Assembly: GCA_964371725.1 (NCBI GenBank)
Contig: CAYJNQ010000017.1
Location: forward strand, 1-39,115
Direction: 5' to 3'
From: JAAYCI01 sp964371725
Lineage (GTDB): Bacteria; Bacillota; Clostridia; Oscillospirales; Ruminococcaceae
DNA length: 39,115 nucleotides
The position numbers and the translations under genes were made by a program. The notes below the pieces were generated by a model. It did not search any database. It was not told the origin of the DNA and was given only the letters and a program-made list of their open reading frames with translations. Shown here piece after piece: positions 16,399 through 25,336 of the stretch; position 1 is the stretch's first letter, and the number at the start of each line of letters is the position of its first letter.

Positions 16399-17457
16399 AT
16401 GAGTGCAGAGAGAAGAGTGTGCAAAACTGTGTATGTGGGCGGCCTTGCCTTGGGCGGTGAAAACCCCGTTCGTGTGCAAAGTATGCTCAATGTGCCAGCA
16501 CAAGACGTTGCGGGCAATGTGCGCAGCGCCCAAGAGCTGGAAAAAGCCGGCTGTGATATTTTGCGTGTGAGTGTGCCGAAAATGGAGGATGTGCGCCTCA
16601 TTGAGGCGCTTAAAGAGGCTGTGAAGATGCCCATTGTGGCGGATATTCACTTCGATTACCGCATTGCACTGGCCTGTGTGGAGGCCGGGGTGGACAAAGT
16701 GCGCCTAAACCCCGGCAACATTGGCGACGACGAGCGCGTAGCACAGGTGGCCAAGGCCTGCAAGCAAAAAGGTGTGCCCATTCGCATTGGGGTAAACGGC
16801 GGCAGTTTAAAGAAGGAGCTCCTTGCAAAATATGGGCACCCAACGGCCGAGGCACTTTGTGAAAGTGCCCTTGCGGAAATGGCACTTTTGGAGCGTTTCG
16901 ATTTCAACAACATTGTCATTTCGCTTAAATCCAGCCATGTGCCCACCAATGTGAAGGCTTATCGGCTCTTGGCGCAGCAGTGCGCTTATCCCTTGCACCT
17001 CGGCGTTACCGAGGCGGGGCTGGAGCGCGAGGGGCTGATTAAAAATGCCATGGGCATCGGTAGCTTGTTGCTAGATGGCATTGGAGACACCTTGCGCGTG
17101 TCGCTCACGGCAAGCCCTGTGCGCGAAGTGGAGGCGGGTTTTGAAATTTTGCGTGCCGCAGGGCAACCTGTGGCAGGGCCGGAAATCATCAGTTGCCCCA
17201 CCTGCGGGCGCACTTGTATTGCGGTGGAAGACATTGCAACACAGGTCAAGGAGCGTCTGAAAGGCTCGAAAAATCAGGTGAAAGTTGCCGTGATGGGCTG
17301 TGTGGTGAATGGGCTTGGTGAGGGAAAAGAGGCCGATGTGGGGCTGGCCGGCGGAAAAAACAGCGCGGTGATTTTCAAAAAAGGCGAGCGGGTGCGCACC
17401 GTGCGCGAAAACTTTGTGGAAGAATTGCTTAAAGAAGTGCAAACGCTCGATGATTAG
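16399..17457 (+). CDS. ispG: 4-hydroxy-3-methylbut-2-enyl diphosphate synthase (IspG)
   Basis: A 352-residue iron-sulfur enzyme of the MEP pathway converting MEcPP to HMBPP. The N-terminal barrel has VRVQSMLNVPAQD and VRLNPGNIG. The C-terminal 4Fe-4S domain has ISCPTCGRTC and GCVVNGLGEGKEADVG. ATG 16399 lies 4 nt after the rseP stop; an in-frame ATG at 16342 would be deep within rseP and is rejected. Its stop overlaps the GTG upstream of polC by one base. Confidence 0.95.
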   Translation: MSAERRVCKTVYVGGLALGGENPVRVQSMLNVPAQDVAGNVRSAQELEKAGCDILRVSVPKMEDVRLIEALKEAVKMPIVADIHFDYRIALACVEAGVDKVRLNPGNIGDDERVAQVAKACKQKGVPIRIGVNGGSLKKELLAKYGHPTAEALCESALAEMALLERFDFNNIVISLKSSHVPTNVKAYRLLAQQCAYPLHLGVTEAGLEREGLIKNAMGIGSLLLDGIGDTLRVSLTASPVREVEAGFEILRAAGQPVAGPEIISCPTCGRTCIAVEDIATQVKERLKGSKNQVKVAVMGCVVNGLGEGKEADVGLAGGKNSAVIFKKGERVRTVRENFVEELLKEVQTLDD

Positions 17458-17465
17458 TGCGAAAA

Positions 17466-20400
17466 ATGCATAGGCAAGTGTTTGGCCTTGCCAAAACGGA
17501 GGATGGATTTGTGGGCTTGCCCTTATCGGAACTGTGTCCGGAGCTCTTTTTGGACGATGCACTGGAAAGTGCGCAAGACATCGCCATTGAAGGTGCCTTT
17601 GTAGACGAGAAACAGGGCCAAGTGGTGATACAGTATCACTGTGGCCGCGCGTTGAGCGTGTCGGAAAATGGCTGCTTGCAAAAAAGCCTTGCCGACCGGT
17701 TTCCGCTGTATAAGGTGAACTTGCGTGGGCGTTTTCCCTATGACGGCCTGGATAAAAAGAGTGTTTTGATTCTAATTGAAGAACTGAAGTTGCGCGGGGT
17801 ACCGCTGAACGGATATTTTAAAAATGCGGATATCAAAATAGAAAACAATGGCATCACGTTGGATGTGCCCACGGGATGCTCTTTTTTGAATGCCGTTCAT
17901 TTCCCGGAATTGCTGGCCGATTTGATAGAGGAAGCCACCGGCCAGCGCCCCACCGTGGAACTGACAAGCACAAGGGGCAAAGAGGCCTTTGCGCCTTGGC
18001 AAACACAAGAGGCAAAGACAAGAGAACAGGAAATTGTGAAGCCCAAAAAACGGGGTGTGAAATTGCCGCCAATAGAGGGTGTGGTATTTTCAGATGAGCC
18101 GGCAGAACTTATATACGGCAGCTCTTTTGCACCCACACAGCCGGAGCGTATGGCGGAGCTTGACGAAGAAAGCCACAAGTGCACTTTGTTTGGAGATGTG
18201 TTTAAGGTGGACTGGCGCGACCTGCGCCGTGGCGGAAAATTGGCACTCATTTATGTGACAGATTACAGCAGTTCTGTCACCGTTAAACTGCATTTCCAAG
18301 CGCATATGCCACTGGGCAAACTGGAGCAAATCAAGGCAAACGACAGCCTCTTTTTGCGCGGTGAATTCGTGCATGATAACTTTGAAAATGCCTTTGTCTT
18401 AAAAGCATACGACATTTTACGTGTAAAGAAAAAATCCTTTACAGACAATGCGGATGAAAAACGAGTGGAGCTACACTTGCACACAAGGCTCAGTGCCGTG
18501 GACGGCCTGTGTGACCCGAAAGAAGTGGTGCAAACGGCGGCAAGGCTTGGGCACAAAGCCGTTGCCATCACCGACCATGGCGTGGTGCAGGCATTCCCGG
18601 AGGCCATGCTCGCCTTAGAAGGCCTGCAAAAAGAATACCCGGACTTCAAAGTGATTTACGGAATGGAAGCCTATTGCATCGACGACGGGGTGAATATTGT
18701 AAGCGGTGTGGCCGAAGGAGCGCTTCGAAATACACGTTTTGTGGTGTTTGACATCGAGACCACGGGCCTGCATGCAAAGCAAGACCGCATGACGGAGCTT
18801 GGTGCCGTGCTTGTAGAAGATGGATGTATTGTGGATACCTTTTGCAGTTTCATCAATCCACAATGCCCCATTCTGCCACACATCACACGCATCACGGGCA
18901 TCACAAGCGACATGGTGCAGGAGGCGCCGCCGGAAGGGGAAGTGCTGGAACAGTTTTTGGCGTTTGCAAAAGACAGTGTGCTTGTGGCGCACAATGGGCA
19001 TGGCTTTGATGTGCGCTTTATTCAGGCGGCGGCAGAGCGCGCAGGGCTTGCATTCAATTTACCCTGTATCGACACCTTGCCCCTGGGGCGCGCTTTGTAT
19101 CCGGGGCTGAAAAACTACAAGCTCGACACCTTGGCGGCCCATCTCGGCGTGCCTCCTTTCGGGCATCACCGTGCACAGGCCGATGCTGAGGCCACGGCCG
19201 ACATGTTTTTGCGGATGTTTTCGGAAATAGAAGGACGTGGCATCGATGACATCAAACAGCTCAACACCATGCTTGCGGATACCCATGTGCTTTCGCGCCG
19301 AAATTTTCACCTGCTGCTCTTGGTGCAAACGCCAAAAGGGCTTAAAAATTTGTATGAACTGGTGTCAAAAAGCCACATAGAATATTATGCAAGCGGCAAA
19401 AGCAAGGGGCCACGTGTGCCAAGAAGCCTTCTGAGCCGACACAGAGAGGGTTTGTTGGTGGGTTCCGCCTGTGAAGCCGGAGAACTTTACAACGCAGTTG
19501 CGGGTGGCGCAAACGACGATACACTGGAAGATATGGCCTCTTTTTACGATTTCCTGGAAATTCAGCCGTTGGGCAACAATGCTTTTATGCTAAGGAACGG
19601 CGAAGTGGACAGTGAGGAAAGGCTCAAAGAGAACAACCGCAAAATTGTACAACTTGCCAAGAAATTAGGCAAGCCCGTGGTGGCCACGGGCGATGTGCAT
19701 TTCATGCGTGAACACGAGGCCGTTTATCGCGCCGTGGTGCAGGCTGGGCAGGGTTTTTCCGATGCCGACAACCAAGCACCGCTCTATTTCAGAACCACCG
19801 AGGAGATGCTGAAAGAATTTTCCTATCTAAGCGAAGAGGATGCTTTGGCCGCCGTGGTGCACTATCCAAACCAAATTGCAAACAGCATCGAAAGCGGCAT
19901 TCGCCCCATTCCGAAAGGTACATTTACGCCCAAAATTGAGGGTTCTGAGGAAATTTTGCGCGAAAAAACAATGGAAAATGCCAGGCGGTTGTATGGTGAA
20001 ACACTGCCGGCACTTCTGGAGGAGCGGCTTCAAAAAGAGCTGGATTCCATCATTGCACATGGGTATGCTGTATTGTATGTCATCGCACAAAAACTGGTGC
20101 AAAACAGCGAGGAGAATGGCTATCTTGTGGGTAGCCGCGGTTCGGTGGGCTCGTCGGCTGTGGCCTATTTTGCGGGCATCTCCGAGGTGAATCCTCTACC
20201 GCCGCACTACGTTTGCCAAAACTGTAAATACAGCGAATTTTTTCTGGATGGCAGTGTGGCCAGTGGATTCGATTTGAAGAGCAAGCAGTGCCCCCACTGC
20301 GGTGGGGCCTTAAAAGGGGAGGGCAACGAGATACCATTTGAAACCTTCCTCGGGTTCGACGGCGATAAAGAACCGGACATCGACCTCAATTTTTCCGGAG

Positions 20401-20591
20401 AATACCAGGCCAGGGCGCACCGCTACACCGAAGATTTGTTTGGCAAGGAATATGTGTTCAAGGCGGGCACGGTATCCGGCCTCAAAGACAAAACAGCCTA
20501 TGGCTATGTGAAAAAATATCTCGACGAGCGAGAATTGTTTTTGCCCAATGCCGAAATCAACCGCCTTGTGCAGGGGTGTGAGGGTGTATAA
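17466..20591 (+). CDS. polC: DNA polymerase III PolC-type, N-terminal part up to an in-frame TAA
   Basis: The replicative polymerase of low-GC Gram-positives. Visible in order are an OB-fold region (about residues 230-330), PHP domain start VELHLHTRLSAVDG (about 335), DnaQ-like 3'-5' exonuclease VVFDIETTGLHAKQD (about 430-600), the rest of PHP, a zinc finger (CQNCK..CPHCGG) and the catalytic PDIDLNFSGEY (about 970). Reading stops at TAA 20589-20591, after GCEGV. The same frame continues with RTTGQHPG, so the break falls inside a conserved block where other PolC proteins have lysine (GVKRTTGQHPGG). The start is uncertain between GTG 17457 and ATG 17466; neither has a good Shine-Dalgarno site, and coupling to ispG is likely. 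Confidence 0.93.
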   Translation: MHRQVFGLAKTEDGFVGLPLSELCPELFLDDALESAQDIAIEGAFVDEKQGQVVIQYHCGRALSVSENGCLQKSLADRFPLYKVNLRGRFPYDGLDKKSVLILIEELKLRGVPLNGYFKNADIKIENNGITLDVPTGCSFLNAVHFPELLADLIEEATGQRPTVELTSTRGKEAFAPWQTQEAKTREQEIVKPKKRGVKLPPIEGVVFSDEPAELIYGSSFAPTQPERMAELDEESHKCTLFGDVFKVDWRDLRRGGKLALIYVTDYSSSVTVKLHFQAHMPLGKLEQIKANDSLFLRGEFVHDNFENAFVLKAYDILRVKKKSFTDNADEKRVELHLHTRLSAVDGLCDPKEVVQTAARLGHKAVAITDHGVVQAFPEAMLALEGLQKEYPDFKVIYGMEAYCIDDGVNIVSGVAEGALRNTRFVVFDIETTGLHAKQDRMTELGAVLVEDGCIVDTFCSFINPQCPILPHITRITGITSDMVQEAPPEGEVLEQFLAFAKDSVLVAHNGHGFDVRFIQAAAERAGLAFNLPCIDTLPLGRALYPGLKNYKLDTLAAHLGVPPFGHHRAQADAEATADMFLRMFSEIEGRGIDDIKQLNTMLADTHVLSRRNFHLLLLVQTPKGLKNLYELVSKSHIEYYASGKSKGPRVPRSLLSRHREGLLVGSACEAGELYNAVAGGANDDTLEDMASFYDFLEIQPLGNNAFMLRNGEVDSEERLKENNRKIVQLAKKLGKPVVATGDVHFMREHEAVYRAVVQAGQGFSDADNQAPLYFRTTEEMLKEFSYLSEEDALAAVVHYPNQIANSIESGIRPIPKGTFTPKIEGSEEILREKTMENARRLYGETLPALLEERLQKELDSIIAHGYAVLYVIAQKLVQNSEENGYLVGSRGSVGSSAVAYFAGISEVNPLPPHYVCQNCKYSEFFLDGSVASGFDLKSKQCPHCGGALKGEGNEIPFETFLGFDGDKEPDIDLNFSGEYQARAHRYTEDLFGKEYVFKAGTVSGLKDKTAYGYVKKYLDERELFLPNAEINRLVQGCEGV
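20589..20591 (+). other. polC: In-frame TAA inside polC
   Basis: Codon 1045 counted from 17457. One A-to-T change from AAA (Lys), the residue expected in the GVKRTTGQHPGG block, would produce it. Sequence on both sides stays in one frame and well conserved, so this is a point nonsense difference rather than a frameshift. Confidence 0.9.
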
Positions 20592-21815
20592 CGCACCACA
20601 GGCCAGCACCCGGGTGTCATGGTGGTTGTGCGGAAAGGATATGAAATTACAGATTTTTGCCCCGTTCAGCACCCGGCCGATGACGAGGGCAAGGGCGTGG
20701 TGACCACTCACTTTGAGTTTAAGTATTTGCACGATACCCTTTTGAAACTGGACGAACTTGGCCATGATGTGCCCACAATGTATCACCACCTAGAGCGACA
20801 CACGGGCATTAAAATGGACGACGTGCCGATGAACGACGAAAAAGTGTTCAGCCTGCTAACGGCACCGGATGCCCTTGGCATCAGCGCAAAAGAATTCAAA
20901 ATTGAAACGGGCACCTTGGGCATTCCGGAGCTGGGCACGGGCTTTGTGCGCCAAATGCTCATAGAGGCACAGCCAAAAAATTTCGGCGATCTCATCCAGA
21001 TTTCGGGGCTGTCTCACGGCACCGACGTGTGGAACGGAAACGCCCAAGACCTCATCAAAGACAAAGTTTGCACCATCTCTGAGGTAATTGGCACGCGCGA
21101 CTCCATCATGACAGACCTCATCCACAAAGGGGTGCCGCCGAAAATGGCGTTCGACGTGATGGAACAAACGCGAAAGGGAAAAGTGGCCAAAAACGGCTTT
21201 GCGCCCGGTGTGGAAGAGGAGTTGCGCCGTTGTGGTGTGGAAGAGTGGTATCTGGAAAGTTGCCGCAAAATAAAATATATGTTTCCAAAGGCCCATGCTG
21301 TGGCCTATTTGATGTCGGCCGTGCGCCTGATGTGGTTCAAAATTTACCATCCCTTGGCTTTTTATGCCACCTATTTCACCGTTCGCGGCGAAGATATTGA
21401 CTATGAGGCGGCCGTGGGTGGCAAGGCCGTGGCAAAACAGCGCCTTGCCAAGGCGGTAGAGCAGGCAAAACAGGAAAAGACGGCCAAAAACGAGGGGACA
21501 GTGGCTTCGCTACAAATTGTGAATGAATACCTGCTGCGTGGTTTCGAATTCTTGCCAATTCATCTTGGCAAGAGCAAGGCTTTGCAATATGGCATTGAGG
21601 ACGAAAAAATACGCCTGCCATTTTTGGCCATCAAAGGCGTGGGAGACCGCGCGGCTCTCGACCTGGAAAACGCAACGCAAAACGGGCAAGCTTATCTCTC
21701 TCAAGAGGATTTGCAACGTGCGGCAGGGGTGTCGGGCCCGGTGATGGAGGCACTTGCCCAAATGGGGGCCCTTGGTGCCATGCCGAAAAGCAACCAAATA
21801 TCCCTGTTTGAATAA
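20592..21815 (+). CDS. polC: DNA polymerase III PolC-type, C-terminal part
   Basis: Continues the same frame with RTTGQHPG, then FCPVQHPADD, DELGHDVPTMYHHL, GTLGIPELGTGFVRQML, QISGLSHGTDVWNGNAQ and KIYHPLAFYATYF, all standard PolC segments through the fingers and helix-hairpin-helix region. Joined with the upstream part the protein would be about 1452 residues, close to the 1437 of Bacillus subtilis. The first in-frame ATG is 20619, but no ribosome site precedes it, so separate translation is unlikely. This is one gene split by a single codon. Confidence 0.92.
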   Translation, partial: RTTGQHPGVMVVVRKGYEITDFCPVQHPADDEGKGVVTTHFEFKYLHDTLLKLDELGHDVPTMYHHLERHTGIKMDDVPMNDEKVFSLLTAPDALGISAKEFKIETGTLGIPELGTGFVRQMLIEAQPKNFGDLIQISGLSHGTDVWNGNAQDLIKDKVCTISEVIGTRDSIMTDLIHKGVPPKMAFDVMEQTRKGKVAKNGFAPGVEEELRRCGVEEWYLESCRKIKYMFPKAHAVAYLMSAVRLMWFKIYHPLAFYATYFTVRGEDIDYEAAVGGKAVAKQRLAKAVEQAKQEKTAKNEGTVASLQIVNEYLLRGFEFLPIHLGKSKALQYGIEDEKIRLPFLAIKGVGDRAALDLENATQNGQAYLSQEDLQRAAGVSGPVMEALAQMGALGAMPKSNQISLFE

Positions 21816-21829
21816 GGCGCTGCGCCTTA
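21813..21829. terminator. Shared hairpin at the convergent ends of polC and the UDG gene
   Basis: TAAGGCG CTG CGCCTTA is a perfect 7-bp palindrome with a 3-nt loop. Its left end is the TAA stop of polC and its right end, on the other strand, is the TAA stop of the glycosylase gene. No strong T run follows in either direction. Confidence 0.6.
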
Positions 21830-22402
21830 CAATAGCTCGGTTCTTTCGCAAACTTCGCCTATTTTTTTGCGCAGGGAAACAAAATCTTCAAAGGCAAGGG
21901 GTTTGTTGTTTGGGTTTCGCAAAAGTGCGGCCGGGTGTAAAGTGGCCATGAACCAAATACCGTTTTTGTAAAACCATTCTCCGTGCTGTTTCATAATGGC
22001 AAAATCTTTTTGAATCATCACTTTCGCGGCAACACGCCCCACGCACACCACAATTTTGGGTTGCAAAAGGCGAAATTGTTCGCGCAACCAAGGCAGGCAG
22101 GCCTCTTGCTCCTCGGGCAAGGGGTCTCGGTTTTGCGGTGGACGACATTTCACAATATTGGCAATGTAGATATTTTTTTTGCGGTGCAAGCCAATGGTTT
22201 CAAGGTAGATGTCCAAAAGTTTTCCGCCACGCCCCACAAAGGGCTCGCCCTGTTCATCTTCATTTTTCCCGGGGCCCTCTCCCACAAAAATAATCTCTGC
22301 GGCTTCAAAGCCAACACCAAAAACCACGTGCTGCCTTGTTTTGCAAAGCCCACAACGTTGGCAGCTTGTGCAATCCTCTTGCAAACTTTGGAATGTATGC
22401 AT
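21827..22402 (-). CDS. Family 4 uracil-DNA glycosylase (iron-sulfur type)
   Basis: A 191-residue base-excision repair enzyme that removes uracil from DNA. The glycosylase motifs are VGEGPGKNEDEQGEPFVGRGG and HPAALLRNP. Four cysteines suited to a 4Fe-4S cluster are C14, C17, C86 and C102. ATG 22402 follows GAGAGGAAG; the longer frame starting at 22447 would place the start upstream of this site. Convergent with polC and divergent from pduL. Confidence 0.92.
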   Translation of the reverse strand: MHTFQSLQEDCTSCQRCGLCKTRQHVVFGVGFEAAEIIFVGEGPGKNEDEQGEPFVGRGGKLLDIYLETIGLHRKKNIYIANIVKCRPPQNRDPLPEEQEACLPWLREQFRLLQPKIVVCVGRVAAKVMIQKDFAIMKQHGEWFYKNGIWFMATLHPAALLRNPNNKPLAFEDFVSLRKKIGEVCERTELL

Positions 22403-22450
22403 GAAAACGCTTCCTCTCTTTTGCGAATTTTTTTTAAAATAATCCATTCC

Positions 22451-22509
22451 AGTATACCATACATTTTCACTATTTTCCTCTTTGCAAAAGATGCACTTTA
22501 TGGTATACT
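22451..22509. promoter_or_regulatory. Divergent promoters arranged as an inverted repeat (UDG gene / pduL)
   Basis: AGTATACCATA (22451-22461) and TATGGTATACT (22499-22509) are perfect inverted copies 37 nt apart. Each holds an extended -10 (TGG-TATACT) pointing outward: the left to the glycosylase gene, the right to pduL. For pduL a -35 TTGCAA (22482-22487) lies 16 nt upstream. The symmetry may also be an operator. Confidence 0.6.
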
Positions 22510-22590
22510 AATTCTACTGCTCCAATGTATTATCTTGACAAAAAAAGTAGGAATTAGCCAGGCTAGGCAAACTGATTAACGGAGGATTTT

Positions 22591-23166
22591 GTGGTTAAGA
22601 AAGTGATTGTAGAAACATCGGCAAGACATGTTCATGTAACAGAAAATGATTTGCGTATCTTATTTGGCGAAGAGGCAGTGCTGCACCCCAAAAAAGACTT
22701 GTCCCAGCCGGGGCAGTTTGCCTGTGAAGAGCGTGTGGACGTGGTAGGTTCTAAAAATACCTTGGCAGGGGTTACCATCATTGGCCCTGTGCGCAAGGCA
22801 TCACAGGTGGAAATCAGCGTAACAGATGCGATGAAAATCGGTGTGCGTCCTCCGGTGCGTGAAAGCGGAGATGTGGCCGACTCGGCTTCGGTGAAACTCA
22901 TTGGGCCGAAAGGTGAAGTGGAGCTCAAAGAGGGGTGTATTGTGGCCAAACGCCATGTGCATCTAGACCCACATACAGCCGAAAAATTTGGTGTGAAAAA
23001 CGGCCAAAATGTGAAGGTGGCTTGTGGAGCGAATGGCAGATGCTTGGTTTTTGACGATGTGGTGGCCCGTGTGAGCGACCAATTTGCTGCCGCTATGCAC
23101 ATCGACACAGATGAGGCCAATGCGGCAGGTGCGCCCACACACGGCGAGTTGTTGCTGGATAGCTGA
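22591..23166 (+). CDS. pduL: Phosphate propanoyltransferase/phosphotransacetylase, PduL type
   Basis: A 191-residue enzyme that exchanges CoA and phosphate on acyl groups, linking acyl-CoA to acyl phosphate and ATP formation. The duplicated PduL fold is visible with metal-binding His clusters ARHVHV (about 11-16) and KRHVHLDPHTAEKFG; IIGPVRKASQVEIS fits the CoA region. It starts with GTG at 22591 after GGAGG. No microcompartment shell genes or encapsulation peptide are seen here, so this is probably a housekeeping acetate or propionate enzyme. Confidence 0.92.
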   Translation: MVKKVIVETSARHVHVTENDLRILFGEEAVLHPKKDLSQPGQFACEERVDVVGSKNTLAGVTIIGPVRKASQVEISVTDAMKIGVRPPVRESGDVADSASVKLIGPKGEVELKEGCIVAKRHVHLDPHTAEKFGVKNGQNVKVACGANGRCLVFDDVVARVSDQFAAAMHIDTDEANAAGAPTHGELLLDS

Positions 23167-23186
23167 ATTTGCGGATTGTACAGTTT

Positions 23187-23214
23187 CCGTCCGGTGAAAA
23201 ACCGGGCGGTTTTT
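23187..23214 (+). terminator. Terminator after pduL
   Basis: CCGTCCGGT and ACCGGGCGG form a GC-rich stem with one G-T pair and a 4-nt A-rich loop, followed by TTTTT, 20 nt after the stop. Confidence 0.85.
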
Positions 23215-23305
23215 ATGTATTTTGTCGTTTTTGTGCTTTTGGGGAGAAAGGCACATAAACTTTGGGTAAAACAAACGGCAACAGGGGAGAAAGGGATAGG
23301 CTAAG

Positions 23306-25315
23306 ATGGCAGAACATGAAAAAAGGCAGCGGCAGGCGCAGAGGCAACAAGGGATAGAAGAAAACACAAGCGCCGGAACCGGCAAAGAAAAGGCACAAAA
23401 GCCGCTTTGGTTTTTGCACACAGAGAAGGCACTCAAAGTGAGAAAAAGCCTGTTGCTCAATGTGTTGTTTTTTGTGCTGGTTCCCATGCTAACCATGGTA
23501 ACGAGTGAGTGGATTGCAAGGGGAACCTTGGGCCCGCACGAGAGAGACCTTGGTTTTTTCGATGCACTTCGGCTCAACTTTCCCAGCTTTCTCATCGCCT
23601 ATGTTTTTTTGGCACTAATCTATGTGTTTTTGTGTTATCTATTTAAAAACCATGTGGCAGGCATTGTGGGTGTGGGGCTGCTTGGCAATGTGCCGGCGGT
23701 TGTCACCTATTACAAGCTCAATATGCGAAACGAGCCGTTTTTGCCTTGGGACCTCATGCAAATAGACGATTTGATGGGCATCACAAGCGAGGTAAGCTTT
23801 GCATTGCAAAGCAATATGCTGGTAACAGCTCTTTTGTTTTTGCTAGTGGCATTGCTTGGTTTTTTTGTAATTGTGCCCCTGCCAAAAGAAAAAAGAAAGG
23901 CTACCATCCGCCGTTTTTTGGTTTCCTTATCGGCTTTGGCCGGCGCAGCACTTATGCTGTTTTTTGTGTTTTTAAACCCTGTCAGTGTGGCGGCCTTGGG
24001 CATCGAGGAAGATATGTGGATGCAGGATAGATACTACCGATACAATGGGGTATTAACCGGGTTTTTAACAAATTTACAACTGCTCAACATCACCCAACCC
24101 GAGGGTTACAGCGAACAAAACGTGGAAAACATTTTGGCGCAAAGTGGGCAAAACCCATCCCCGTTTTATGAGTACAGCCCGGCCGCTACGGGCCATTTCG
24201 ACGAAACAGCACCGGACATCATCTTCCTGATGGCAGAGGGCTTTTGGGATATGGAGGCACTGCCCGGCCTTGAATATGACCGCGAATTGACCCCGAACCT
24301 GAATCGGCTTGCCGAGGAAGCGGCCAGCGGTTACCTCTATTCGCCCAGCTATGGCGGCGGCACCTGCGATGTGGAATTTGAGGCTTTGACCGGGTTTTCC
24401 ATGGAGTATCTGCCCGCCGGAAGCAAACCCTACCAACAGTACATCACAGACGATACCCCCTCTCTTGCATGGCATCTCAAAGAGGAGGGCTATGAAACCT
24501 TGGCCATCCACGGCTATGGAGAACGTTTTTGGAACCGAGATGTGGCCTATCCACGCCTTGGCATCGACACCTTCATTTCAGAAGAGGATATGGAGGATGC
24601 CCAACGTCGCCGCGGCTTTATTTCAGACAGAGCCATGGTGGATAGAGTGATAGAAGAGCAGCAAAACCGCTCAACAGACGAAAATCCGCTGTTCATTCAC
24701 GCCGTCACCATGCAAAACCACACCACCTACAGCCCCACGCGTTACCCGGAGCAAGACCTTGTGCAGATAACACAAAATGATGCCGGCCTTTCCGAGGACA
24801 TCCTTGGCCAAGTGCAAGACTGCGCCACGGGAATGTACGAGATGGACGCGGCTCTTGGGTACTTGACCGACTATCTTCGCACGGCAGAACGGCCCACCAT
24901 CGTGGTTTTTTGGGGAGACCATTTAAACCCCATGTCCGATGCCTACGGCCTTTTTGAGGACACGGGATTCATTGAAGAGGGAGACACTTCAAACCCAAAA
25001 ATGTACCAAACTCCGCTTTTGATTTGGAGCAATAGGGGGAATGAAACCATCGATTTGGGCACGGTGTCGGCCTACAATCTGGCCCCGCTTACCTTGGAGC
25101 TCTACGGCCAGGACATGCCGGCCTATTTCGAGTTTTTGAACAGCCAGATGAACGAATACACGGCCAGCAGCAAAGGGGTTCTATTTTACCCAAGCGGCGA
25201 ATACACACGCGAAATGGAAGAAGAGCAAGAGGCCTTATTGTACAACCAATCGGTGCTACAATACGATTTGCTTTTTGGCGAGGGCTACCAATTGCAAGAG
25301 GGGTTTGGCGAATAA
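23306..25315 (+). CDS. LTA synthase family protein (membrane sulfatase-fold phosphotransferase)
   Basis: A 669-residue protein with a basic, hydrophilic N-terminus (1-45), about five membrane helices (about 47-225) and an extracellular sulfatase-fold domain. The nucleophile is expected at T353 in YGGGTCDVEFEALTGF, matching the GKTSDxE-type site of LtaS; other metal-site segments are IFLMAEGFWD, AVTMQNHTTY and VVFWGDHLNP. LtaS-type enzymes build polyglycerol phosphate from phosphatidylglycerol. The protein is first in a tightly spaced run with a ligase, a carrier protein and a transporter (gaps of 21, 12 and 9 nt), which suggests a role in making or decorating a wall polymer. True LTA synthase and a relative adding phosphoglycerol to another glycan cannot be told apart here. 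Confidence 0.88.
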   Translation: MAEHEKRQRQAQRQQGIEENTSAGTGKEKAQKPLWFLHTEKALKVRKSLLLNVLFFVLVPMLTMVTSEWIARGTLGPHERDLGFFDALRLNFPSFLIAYVFLALIYVFLCYLFKNHVAGIVGVGLLGNVPAVVTYYKLNMRNEPFLPWDLMQIDDLMGITSEVSFALQSNMLVTALLFLLVALLGFFVIVPLPKEKRKATIRRFLVSLSALAGAALMLFFVFLNPVSVAALGIEEDMWMQDRYYRYNGVLTGFLTNLQLLNITQPEGYSEQNVENILAQSGQNPSPFYEYSPAATGHFDETAPDIIFLMAEGFWDMEALPGLEYDRELTPNLNRLAEEAASGYLYSPSYGGGTCDVEFEALTGFSMEYLPAGSKPYQQYITDDTPSLAWHLKEEGYETLAIHGYGERFWNRDVAYPRLGIDTFISEEDMEDAQRRRGFISDRAMVDRVIEEQQNRSTDENPLFIHAVTMQNHTTYSPTRYPEQDLVQITQNDAGLSEDILGQVQDCATGMYEMDAALGYLTDYLRTAERPTIVVFWGDHLNPMSDAYGLFEDTGFIEEGDTSNPKMYQTPLLIWSNRGNETIDLGTVSAYNLAPLTLELYGQDMPAYFEFLNSQMNEYTASSKGVLFYPSGEYTREMEEEQEALLYNQSVLQYDLLFGEGYQLQEGFGE

Positions 25316-25336
25316 AGGAAAAGGAATAAAAGGTAC

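Noticed and set aside
20619..21815. Independent start of a short PolC-like protein at ATG 20619
   Set aside because: No Shine-Dalgarno site precedes it and conserved PolC residues continue upstream in frame to the TAA, so it is the rest of one gene.
22591..23166. Bacterial microcompartment locus suggested by pduL
   Set aside because: No shell proteins or encapsulation peptide are visible; PduL also occurs as a free phosphotransacylase.
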